A stretch of 5,531 bases of DNA from Clostridia bacterium (lineage in GTDB: Bacteria > Bacillota > Clostridia > Christensenellales > Aristaeellaceae). Positions 1 to 5,445 of the stretch are shown here, piece after piece. The stretch lies in NCBI GenBank assembly GCA_024404395.1, contig JAKSPZ010000086.1, forward strand, positions 1 through 5,531, written 5' to 3'. Position 1 is the stretch's first letter. The number at the start of each line of letters is the position of its first letter. A program made the position numbers and the translations under genes. Under the pieces are notes generated by a model. That model ran no database searches, was not told where the DNA came from, and worked only from the letters and a program-made list of their open reading frames with translations.

Positions 1-490
1 CAGCCAGTTGCTCGATGTCCTCAGGCAAACCATCACGGTCTGCCGTGTGGGCAGTGACCACATGAAAAGAACGGCTCAACCCACGATGGGTCACGGGGAT
101 GCCCGACAGCTCGGGGATGGCGATGGAAGAGGAAATGCCCGGGGTGAGGTCGTAGGCGATGCCTGCTTCACGCAGTGCCATGATCTCCTCGCCGCCCCGT
201 CCGAAGACGAAGGGGTCGCCGCCCTTGAGGCGCACCACGCGGTTCCCCGCCTGCGCCTTTATGACGAGGGTCTCGGAGATCGCGGTCTGCGCCGCGGAAT
301 GATGTCCGCTGCGCTTGCCCATATAGATGCGCTCCGCTGTCGCGGGGGCTTCTCCGAGGAGCCGCTCGTCGATAAGATCGTCATAAACGAGCACATCGCA
401 ATTGCGGATCAGCTGCAGACCGCGAAGGGTGATCAGTTCATAATCTCCGCAGCCCGCGCCGACAATGTGTACAAAACCCTTAGTTTTCAT
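1..490 (-). CDS. cobA: Uroporphyrinogen-III C-methyltransferase (SUMT), 3' end cut by window edge
   Basis: This enzyme transfers two methyl groups from S-adenosylmethionine to uroporphyrinogen III, giving precorrin-2, the branch point to siroheme and cobalamin; it is cytosolic. The first 163 codons are visible. Seen: an N-terminal VGAGCGDYELITLRG segment (residues 10-24, the SAM-pocket loop of the tetrapyrrole methylase fold), GKRSGHHS (58-65), the family hallmark RLKGGDPFVFGRGGEE (87-102), and PGISSSIAIPELSGIPVTHR (117-136) followed by SFHVVTAH. The family is usually about 250 residues, so about a third is missing; fusion to HemD (uroporphyrinogen-III synthase), common in Clostridia, cannot be excluded. 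The ATG at 490 is preceded by GGAG at 501-498 with 7 bases between. It begins 12 bases after the ATPase stop, so it is the fourth gene of the transporter unit. Odd point: residue 14 is Cys where the family normally has Pro (VGAGPGD). Family assignment is near certain; the pathway branch served is inference. Confidence 0.93.
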   Translation of the reverse strand, partial: MKTKGFVHIVGAGCGDYELITLRGLQLIRNCDVLVYDDLIDERLLGEAPATAERIYMGKRSGHHSAAQTAISETLVIKAQAGNRVVRLKGGDPFVFGRGGEEIMALREAGIAYDLTPGISSSIAIPELSGIPVTHRGLSRSFHVVTAHTADRDGLPEDIEQLA

Positions 491-502
491 TGGAATGCTC
501 CG

Positions 503-1261
503 TCAAACACAATAATAAATAGTGCCGTCTTCCGTCTCGGCACGTTTCACCGAAACATTGAAGACTTCGTTCAGGATGCCGCTGTCGTAGACCGCGTCAG
601 GCGTGCCCATGAGGCGCATCCTGCCGTGGTCGAACACCGCCAGTGTGTCCGCGGTACGCAGTGCCTGCGACAGCTCGTGCAGCACCATGACCACGGTATG
701 CCCGTCATCCGCCAGCCGCCGTGCCATTCGCATGACTTCCAGCTGATGTCCGGCGTCCAGATAGGTGGTCGGCTCATCCATAAAAATGGTCTCCGTCTGC
801 TGCGCCAGCACCATGGCCAGATAGACTTTCTGACGCTGACCGCCGCTGAGCTTCGTCATGGAACGATGGCGCAGCTCGTAGGCATCCGCCGCCTTCAGCG
901 CTTCTTCCGCAATCCTGTAATCCTCATCGCGGTAGCGGCGGGGATAGTTCAGATAGGGAAAACGCCCGTGCATGACCATCTTCATGACGGAGATGGCGGG
1001 GATGCTGTCGCTCTGGGAGAGGTATGCCATCTTCTGCGCACGCTCCCTGACCGACATGGTCTGTATGTCCTGACCATCGATCAGGATCGTTCCCTTTTTA
1101 GACGGCTGAAGTCCCAAAATGGTTCGCATCAGCGTGGTCTTGCCGCAGCCGTTGGGACCGAGGAAGACCGTGACCTTGCCCTCGGGAAGGGTCATATCCA
1201 CATCCGACAGAACGGGTTCGCTTTCGCTGAAACCCACCGAAAGATTTCTGATCTCGATCAT
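503..1261 (-). CDS. FecE/BtuD-type ABC importer ATP-binding protein
   Basis: This is the cytoplasmic ATPase of a type II ABC importer for iron-siderophore, haem or cobalamin-like substrates; a dimer would power the permease encoded just upstream. It has 252 residues, the usual length. Seen in order: Walker A GPNGCGKTT (35-43), Q-loop YLSQ with Gln83, a GRFPYL segment (99-104) typical of the FecE/FepC branch, signature LSGGQRQK (138-145), Walker B TIFMDEP (158-164), D-loop YLD (167-169) and H-loop His195 in VLHEL. All catalytic motifs are intact. The chosen start is the ATG at 1261, giving MIEIRNLSVGF, because GGGAGG lies at 1273-1268 with a 6-base spacer. A longer in-frame start at 1294 lies inside the permease gene and lacks this support. 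The ATG overlaps the permease stop as ATGA (1261-1258), which indicates translational coupling. The substrate cannot be told from this subunit. Confidence 0.95.
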   Translation of the reverse strand: MIEIRNLSVGFSESEPVLSDVDMTLPEGKVTVFLGPNGCGKTTLMRTILGLQPSKKGTILIDGQDIQTMSVRERAQKMAYLSQSDSIPAISVMKMVMHGRFPYLNYPRRYRDEDYRIAEEALKAADAYELRHRSMTKLSGGQRQKVYLAMVLAQQTETIFMDEPTTYLDAGHQLEVMRMARRLADDGHTVVMVLHELSQALRTADTLAVFDHGRMRLMGTPDAVYDSGILNEVFNVSVKRAETEDGTIYYCV

Positions 1262-2256
1262 CGATGTCCTCCCTTTCTGCGCCACAGCAGCCACACGAAG
1301 AAAGGACCGCCCAGCAGGGACATAACGATACCTACGGGCAATTCATAGGGTGCGAACAGGGTGCGGGAAAGGGTATCGCAGACGGTCAGCACCGTTGCAC
1401 CGCCCAGCATAGACGCGGGCAGCAGGCAGCTGCTCTCCTCTCCTACCAGCCTTCGCATGATGTGCGGGATGATCAGGCCTACAAAGCCCAGCAGTCCCGC
1501 GAAGCTTACCGCGGCGCCTGCCAGCAGGGACGCCAGCGCCAGCAGCAGAATGCGCATCTTTTTTGCGGGCAGACCGAGGCTCGTTGCGCGGTCGGTGCCC
1601 AGCATCAGCAGATCCAGCTCGTTCCGAAGCAGCCAGACCAGCACGATACCGATCACGATGGGCCAGACCGCCACTTTCAGTCGATTCATGCCGATGCCCG
1701 AAAAGCCGCCGATCCGGAAATCGGAATAGCCCGTCAGTGCGTCGGGAACGAAGGTCACAACCGCGTCGATACCGGCACTGAAGACCGTGGAGATCGCCAT
1801 GCCCGCCAGCACCAGCGTCATTCGGCTGGCGCCCGTCTTTTCGGCGATGGTCATGACCAGCATGGTTCCGAGGAATGCGCCGATCAGCGCTGCCACAGGC
1901 ACCAGCTTCAGGTTGCCGGGCGCGATCGCCGCACAGAGGGCGACCATCAGACCCGCGCCCGAATTGACGCCGATGGTGCCGGGCGCCGCCAGCGGATTGG
2001 CCAGCACGGTCTGTATGACCACGCCCGCCGTCGCCAAAGCACTGCCCGCCAGCAGGCAGGCGCACAGGCGCGGCAGTCGGACGTAGAGCAATATCAGTTT
2101 TGAGGTGTTCCCCACCGTTTCGCCGAACAGCGCTTTGCGCAGGTCCACCGCCTCCGCGCCGCAGCACAGACAGGCCAGCGAACCCAGTACCAGCAGCAGT
2201 GCGGTGAGGAGAAGGACCTTAGTCCTGCGGGTAGAGTATTTCTGCGAGTTGTTCAT
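1258..2256 (-). CDS. FecCD/BtuC-family ABC importer permease
   Basis: This is the membrane channel subunit of a type II importer (FecCD/BtuC family, normally a ten-helix homodimer). It has 332 residues, the usual size. Seen: a basic N-terminus then a first hydrophobic helix (about 13-33); RLPR (60-63); NPLAAPGTIGVNSGAG (87-102), a hallmark of the family; several further hydrophobic segments; GFVGLIIPHIMRRLVG (257-272), the region that contacts the ATPase; and ELPVGI followed by a final helix and a basic tail (305-332). The start at 2256 is preferred because GGGGAA at 2268-2263 sits 6 bases upstream; the ATG at 2277 would add seven residues but has no clear ribosome site. The gene overlaps the end of the binding-protein gene by 38 bases and the ATPase start by 4. 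Only one permease gene is present, which fits a homodimer. Function is secure at family level; iron complex, haem or corrinoid as substrate is open. Confidence 0.94.
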   Translation of the reverse strand: MNNSQKYSTRRTKVLLLTALLLVLGSLACLCCGAEAVDLRKALFGETVGNTSKLILLYVRLPRLCACLLAGSALATAGVVIQTVLANPLAAPGTIGVNSGAGLMVALCAAIAPGNLKLVPVAALIGAFLGTMLVMTIAEKTGASRMTLVLAGMAISTVFSAGIDAVVTFVPDALTGYSDFRIGGFSGIGMNRLKVAVWPIVIGIVLVWLLRNELDLLMLGTDRATSLGLPAKKMRILLLALASLLAGAAVSFAGLLGFVGLIIPHIMRRLVGEESSCLLPASMLGGATVLTVCDTLSRTLFAPYELPVGIVMSLLGGPFFVWLLWRRKGGHR

Positions 2257-3142
2257 AAGCCATTCCCCAGAGTGCATTGGGCTTCACGTTGTACAGGCGC
2301 TGATCCACCATGTAGACGCGCCCCTCCGCCACGGCAGTCAGGCTGCTCCATGCGGGGTTGTCGGAAAGGGAAGCTTCAAAGTTCTGACGGGCATCGGTGG
2401 TATCCGTACCCTGCAGGACCACGAAGATATAATCGGGATCCTGAACGATGATGGTCTCGATGCTCAGGTTCTCCAACAGAGAGGTCTCGCTGTCGGCAAT
2501 GTTCGTGCAGCCGAGGTCTGTGAGCATGTTGCCCAGCACGGTGTCGGCACTGCTCTTTACCTTGACGGTGGAGCCGGTGGCACGTACATAGAGAAAGCTC
2601 GGCGCCTCATCCGTCTCGGGGACGGACGCGATGCAGTTCTCGATCTGCGCCTGCACGTCCAGACCCGCGGACTGATACAGATCGCGGCGACCCGTCAGCT
2701 GCGTGCAGACGTCCAGCATCTCAAGATAATCCTCGAAGCAGTCGACCTCGAAATAGACCACGGGAATGCCCGCGCTTTCGAAGAGCTCCAGCATTTCAAC
2801 GTCGGCCGTGGTGTTGACGCTGGCCAGCACCAGATCGGGGGCAGCCGTCAGCAGCGCTTCCGCGTTGGGTTCTTTCACTGCGCCAAGATTGGCGACCACG
2901 TCGGGATCCAAATCGTTATCAAACTGAGTCCAGGCGTCATTTGCCGCCGCGACCAGCGTATCTTTTCCGCCGGCAACACACCACACATCCGCAAAGCTGC
3001 CGATCATCGCCGCTACGCGGGTGGGATTGGTCTCGAGGGTCAGCTCGCGACCGAGGGCATCCGTATAGGTGATCGTGTCGGCAAAGCCAGCCGCAGTGAA
3101 GATCAGAAGTGCCACCAGCAATACAATCAGAGTCTTTTTCAT
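2219..3142 (-). CDS. Periplasmic-type binding protein of FecB/BtuF class (ABC importer)
   Basis: This is the extracytoplasmic substrate receptor of the importer encoded next to it (class III, FecB/BtuF/FhuD fold, two lobes joined by a long helix). It has 307 residues. Seen: signal peptide MKKTLIVLLVALLIF then a likely cleavage after GFA (19-21); ITYTDALGRELTLETNPTRV (24-43), the usual first strands; N-lobe PNAEALLTAAPDLVLA (92-107) and C-lobe LSIETIIVQDPDYIFV (226-241), whose Glu95 and Glu229 match the glutamates that in BtuF-like proteins pair with permease arginines; FEDYLEMLDVCTQLTG (136-151) fits the inter-lobe helix. Two adjacent ATGs exist (3145, 3142); 3142 is preferred because GGAGG at 3153-3149 is then 6 bases away rather than 3. 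Odd point: there is no lipobox cysteine, although such receptors are usually lipoproteins in Gram-positive bacteria. First gene of the unit, with its own promoter. The ligand is not determinable here. Confidence 0.92.
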   Translation of the reverse strand: MKKTLIVLLVALLIFTAAGFADTITYTDALGRELTLETNPTRVAAMIGSFADVWCVAGGKDTLVAAANDAWTQFDNDLDPDVVANLGAVKEPNAEALLTAAPDLVLASVNTTADVEMLELFESAGIPVVYFEVDCFEDYLEMLDVCTQLTGRRDLYQSAGLDVQAQIENCIASVPETDEAPSFLYVRATGSTVKVKSSADTVLGNMLTDLGCTNIADSETSLLENLSIETIIVQDPDYIFVVLQGTDTTDARQNFEASLSDNPAWSSLTAVAEGRVYMVDQRLYNVKPNALWGMAYEQLAEILYPQD

Positions 3143-3161
3143 CATAGACCTCCAGTTTAAT

Positions 3162-3182
3162 ATATGTTGATTATAATATGTT
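3162..3182 (-). repeat. Short direct repeat over the -10 box and start point, possible operator
   Basis: The heptamer AACATAT (minus strand) occurs at 3182-3176 and 3168-3162, 14 bases apart, flanking the TATAAT box. In the same place TTATAAT (3176-3170) plus the next eight bases matches 11 of 15 positions of the PerR/Fur-type 7-1-7 pattern (TTATAAT-N-ATTATAA), with a perfect first half only. The region is AT-rich and the good half contains the -10 box itself, so chance is a real possibility. Regulation by metal is inference from the gene content. Confidence 0.3.
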
Positions 3183-3198
3183 TCACCTCTTTTTTCAA
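3170..3198 (-). promoter_or_regulatory. Sigma-70-type promoter of the importer-cobA unit
   Basis: Read on the minus strand, TTGAAA (3198-3193) is followed by exactly 17 bases and a perfect TATAAT (3175-3170). Transcription would begin near 3163, leaving a leader of only about 20 bases before the ATG at 3142. It lies between the hydrolase terminator and the binding-protein ribosome site, so the four downstream genes should be transcribed independently of the upstream pair. The short leader leaves no room for a riboswitch. Confidence 0.85.
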
Positions 3199-3200
3199 GC

Positions 3201-3226
3201 AAAAACCCCTCCTTGCGGAGGGGTTT
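3201..3226 (-). terminator. Intrinsic terminator after the MFS-hydrolase unit
   Basis: On the minus strand AAACCCCTCC (3226-3217) pairs perfectly with GGAGGGGTTT (3212-3203) around a GCAA tetraloop (3216-3213, GNRA type), and the hairpin runs into TTTTTGCTT. It starts 12 bases past the hydrolase stop codon at 3239. The plus-strand reading has the same stem but a weaker tail (TTTAACGTTTT). The T-tract ends only 2 bases before the -35 box of the next promoter. Confidence 0.93.
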
Positions 3227-3238
3227 AACGTTTTGGCA

Positions 3239-4060
3239 TCAGTCGGCATACATGCCCATGCCGAAGTGGTACCACTTGAGGTATTCGGGGGTGATGACGG
3301 TGCATCCGGGGACGGTCTTCTTGATGACCTCATCCAGCTTTTCGACACGGGGCAGCCAGTACTCTTTGGGATGGCTGAGGTCCATGTGATGGGGAATGAT
3401 GACCTTCACATTGCCCACCGCTGCCATGGCTGCCAGCTCCTCGGGCGTGTGACCGGTGTACTGCATGAAAACGATATCAGGCTGCTCGCGGCGGATGATG
3501 GCCTGCTGCGCGGTGGTGGCATCGCTGCCCCAGAACATGATCTTCATGCCGGACGCGGTGGTGATCAGATAATTGCGATACTCCAGGTTGCCGATGAAAT
3601 TGCACTCGCGCTTGTCCTCGGTGTCGTTCCACACGCGGGTGTTCAGCGCCTCGGTCAGCTTGGAGATGGTGGTCTTCTGGCTGCGATGGCGGGCAAAGAG
3701 CGCCTTGACCTTCACGGGACCGAAGTCCTGCTCGAGGTCGGGGGTCATGGGATAGACGCTGGCGGGATTGCAGTCCAAAGCACGGATCAGCGCGGGTGCC
3801 AGCAGCTCGCCGCAGAGCAGGGGGCAATCCTGCTGCTTCTGCAGCACTTCAAGATCGGTGGTGTGATCCCAATGTCCGTGGGACAGGAGGATCAGGTCGG
3901 TCTTCTCAATGACTTCAGCGCCATAGGGCACTGCCTTGGAAGCACCGATGCAGGGATCGATAACGATGTGGAAATCGCCGACCTTCACCTCAAAGCAGGC
4001 GATGGTCAGCCAACGGCAGGATACCTCGGGGACGATACGATATTCATTGGTAAGATTCAT
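3239..4060 (-). CDS. UlaG-like metallo-beta-lactamase-fold hydrolase
   Basis: This is a cytosolic metal-dependent hydrolase of 273 residues, with no signal peptide or membrane segment. Seen: LLSHGHWDHT (58-67) gives the metal-binding HxHxDH with His61, His63, Asp65 and His66; ARHRSQ (123-128) supplies a candidate third-site His125; FWGSDATT (176-183) supplies the bridging Asp180; TGHTP (202-206) and IIPHHMD (221-227) supply late histidines, His224 or His225 being the likely final ligand. The order and spacing resemble the UlaG / UPF0173 branch (L-ascorbate-6-phosphate lactonase and relatives) rather than lactamases or glyoxalase II. The start at 4060 has AAAGGAG 9 bases upstream, inside the end of the permease gene; the gap to the permease stop is 3 bases, so the two are co-transcribed. 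Hydrolysis (perhaps lactone opening) of whatever the permease brings in is inference; no substrate is assigned. Confidence 0.88.
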   Translation of the reverse strand: MNLTNEYRIVPEVSCRWLTIACFEVKVGDFHIVIDPCIGASKAVPYGAEVIEKTDLILLSHGHWDHTTDLEVLQKQQDCPLLCGELLAPALIRALDCNPASVYPMTPDLEQDFGPVKVKALFARHRSQKTTISKLTEALNTRVWNDTEDKRECNFIGNLEYRNYLITTASGMKIMFWGSDATTAQQAIIRREQPDIVFMQYTGHTPEELAAMAAVGNVKVIIPHHMDLSHPKEYWLPRVEKLDEVIKKTVPGCTVITPEYLKWYHFGMGMYAD

Positions 4061-4063
4061 GTT

Positions 4064-5302
4064 TTAGCGCTCCTTTCGTGCTGCACGCATGGCAAGCTGG
4101 AACATAACGGCGATCACAACGGCGATGCCGCAATAGATGAACAGGATGCCCTTGTAGCTGCCCGTCATATCATAACCCAGATTGACAATGGGCGCGCCGA
4201 GGGCAAGACCGATCTGACCGATGGAGATTGTGATGCCCAGCAGCTTATCGAAGTCCACATTGCCGAACAGTTCCTCCGTCAGCAGGGGCAGCAGCACCGT
4301 CTCCATGGGAAGGGCAAGGGAAGAGATGACACCGTAGCACATGGTCATCACGCGGCCGATCGCGGAATTGGTGAGGGTGGCCAGCATGTAGAGGGCGATG
4401 ACGGCGCCGACGTTGCAGATCAGAACGGAAGCGCGGGTGCTCAGCTTATCATTGGCAATGCCCATGCCCAGCTTCAGTACCGCCAGAGCGATGGAGTGGA
4501 CACTGGCAACGATGGCGATGTAGGCGGCGTCGATGCCGACGTCACGCATCTGGGCATAGCCGATGCTGGTGGTCGCCTGAAGGGTGATGCAGGCGAGTGC
4601 AACGGACGCCATCGCAATGTAGAAATAGGGCTTGCGGATGGCTTCTCTGAAGGTAATGCCCTTCCAGTCGCCCTTGGGATTCTTCTTTTTCTTGGTGTAC
4701 TTCACGTCGCCGACGCCTTCCACCTTCTCCTTGAAGAACACCGCGACCAGGATCAGAACGACGACCAGGATGGCGACGATCAGCTTATAAGCATTGCGAT
4801 AGCCGAAGAGGTTGCCTTCCTCATAGATGATGGGGGAAACGATCTGCGTCGCCACCGCGGAACCCAGTCCGTTGGCGCACAGGACCGCACCCATCAGTGT
4901 ACCGACGCGGTCTGCGGGGGCATAGCGGTGGACGATACTGCCGACCATGGTGGTGGTGCACCATGCCAGACCGACACCCAGCAGAATGCTGCCGATGTAG
5001 AAGCCGATGATGTTGGTGGAAGTGGCATAGAGGACCATGCAGAGGATGAGGCTCGTAACGCCCATCATCATCAGCTTCTTGTTGCCAAAGCGCATGACCA
5101 TGACGCCGAAGAACATGTTGACGATGGCGGACGATGCATAGCGGAAAGTATCCTGCAGCGAGAACAGACTGCGCGGGATCTGCAGCGCCTCGGTGATGGC
5201 AGACAGATAGAGGCCGCGGTTGGAACTGCAAAAGCCCAGCGCCACGAAGATGACGATGAAGCAGAGAATGATATTAAGCCAGATGCGAGTACTACTCTTC
5301 AT
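4064..5302 (-). CDS. 12-TM major facilitator superfamily permease, OFA/MCT-like
   Basis: This is a secondary transporter of the inner membrane, 412 residues, the usual MFS size. Seen: two hydrophobic halves joined by a charged cytoplasmic loop (about 190-222, with a KKKK run at 203-206 and NPKGDWKGITFREA). The first helix spans about 9-27. The 2-3 loop VMVMRFGNKKLMMMG (67-80) is a variant of the MFS motif A, with Arg70, Lys74 and Lys75 basic. RYAPADRVGTLMG (126-138) follows helix 4, and GYRNAYKLI (167-175) before helix 6 resembles the GWRNAF element of oxalate/formate-antiporter-like proteins. That suggests a small organic anion, possibly a mono- or dicarboxylate, but MFS substrate prediction from sequence is weak. 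The ATG at 5302 is supported by AGGAGGAG (5316-5309) with a 6-base spacer. It is the first gene of a pair with the hydrolase 3 bases downstream, driven by the repeat-rich promoter above it. Direction of transport is unknown. Confidence 0.9.
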   Translation of the reverse strand: MKSSTRIWLNIILCFIVIFVALGFCSSNRGLYLSAITEALQIPRSLFSLQDTFRYASSAIVNMFFGVMVMRFGNKKLMMMGVTSLILCMVLYATSTNIIGFYIGSILLGVGLAWCTTTMVGSIVHRYAPADRVGTLMGAVLCANGLGSAVATQIVSPIIYEEGNLFGYRNAYKLIVAILVVVLILVAVFFKEKVEGVGDVKYTKKKKNPKGDWKGITFREAIRKPYFYIAMASVALACITLQATTSIGYAQMRDVGIDAAYIAIVASVHSIALAVLKLGMGIANDKLSTRASVLICNVGAVIALYMLATLTNSAIGRVMTMCYGVISSLALPMETVLLPLLTEELFGNVDFDKLLGITISIGQIGLALGAPIVNLGYDMTGSYKGILFIYCGIAVVIAVMFQLAMRAARKER

Positions 5303-5320
5303 AACTATCTCCTCCTATAT

Positions 5321-5335
5321 TGTGATTCTATCACA
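5321..5335. promoter_or_regulatory. 15-bp palindrome over the -10 box, probable operator
   Basis: TGTGATTCTATCACA is a perfect 6-3-6 inverted repeat centred on 5328. It covers the whole candidate -10 box of the permease promoter, the place where a bound repressor would block RNA polymerase. The arms TGTGA/TCACA resemble the Crp/Fnr-family site, but here they are 5 bases apart rather than the 6 of the E. coli CRP site, so a GntR-type or other repressor is equally possible. Confidence 0.6.
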
Positions 5336-5353
5336 AATACAGTCTGTTCGCAA
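5325..5353 (-). promoter_or_regulatory. Candidate promoter of the MFS-hydrolase unit (extended -10)
   Basis: On the minus strand TTGCGA (5353-5348) is followed by 17 bases and TAGAAT (5330-5325), with TGA just before the -10 giving an extended TGN element. Transcription would begin near 5318, only about 16 bases before the ATG, so the ribosome site lies almost at the 5' end of the message. Each box departs from consensus (four and five of six), which suits a regulated promoter. Confidence 0.6.
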
Positions 5354-5366
5354 ACAATGATTTGCG
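5349..5366. repeat. Inverted repeat CGCAAA-N6-TTTGCG over the -35 box
   Basis: CGCAAA (5349-5354) and TTTGCG (5361-5366) form a perfect 6-6-6 dyad overlapping the -35 box (5353-5348). Its right arm is shared with the larger inverted repeat that follows, so the same core is used in two different pairings. It looks like a protein-binding site next to the promoter; a regulator family cannot be named. Confidence 0.5.
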
Positions 5367-5404
5367 TTGAAAAGCGTTGATACTACATACTTTCAACGCA
5401 AATC
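5359..5404. repeat. 14-bp perfect inverted repeat with 18-base spacer, plus internal direct repeat
   Basis: GATTTGCGTTGAAA (5359-5372) is exactly complementary to TTTCAACGCAAATC (5391-5404). Inside the spacer the core GCGTTGA is repeated at 5374-5380, exactly 10 bases after its first copy at 5364-5370, and TCAACGC (5393-5399) is the inverted third copy. Three copies of one 7-mer, two of them in phase on the DNA helix, centred about 60 bases upstream of the expected start point, suggest an upstream operator or activator array. No T-tract follows the stem on either strand, so it is not a convincing terminator. Confidence 0.7.
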
Positions 5405-5445
5405 GCATTCTGTTGTTGCTGTTTGTATGCGCACTTTTTCGTTAA

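Larger units (their letters stand above)
5303..5445. other. Intergenic regulatory gap (143 bp)
   Basis: This AT-richer stretch separates the end of the unidentified gene at the window edge from the MFS gene. It holds the ribosome site, the -10 palindrome, the -35 dyad and the large inverted repeat listed separately. The remaining part, 5405-5445, shows no clear motif, no terminator for the preceding gene and no coding signal. Confidence 0.7.

Noticed and set aside
1262..1294. Longer ATPase start (MAAVAQKGRTSM...)
   Set aside because: The extra residues lie wholly inside the permease gene and have no ribosome site. The ATG at 1261 has GGGAGG at ideal spacing and gives the standard family N-terminus.
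8..1348. Plus-strand open frame of 446 codons opposite the SUMT and ATPase genes
   Set aside because: Antisense shadow: no domain, biased composition, and it overlaps complete motif sets of two genes on the minus strand. The 2105-3160 and 1264-2103 plus-strand frames are rejected for the same reason.
3143..3238. Cobalamin riboswitch ahead of the importer
   Set aside because: Fewer than 100 bases lie between the two genes, most taken by terminator and promoter, and no B12-box-like conserved core is visible.
3164..5380. Plus-strand open frame of 738 codons spanning the antisense of both the MFS and hydrolase genes
   Set aside because: It is rich in Asp, His, Gln and Gly with no recognisable domain, and runs straight through the terminator and promoter region. 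It mirrors two genes with intact family motifs and good ribosome sites, and is a by-product of their GC-rich third positions.
5359..5404. Large inverted repeat as an intrinsic terminator of the gene at the window edge
   Set aside because: The 18-base loop is long, the stem is not GC-rich, and neither strand has a T-run after it. The internal direct repeat and closeness to the promoter fit an operator better.
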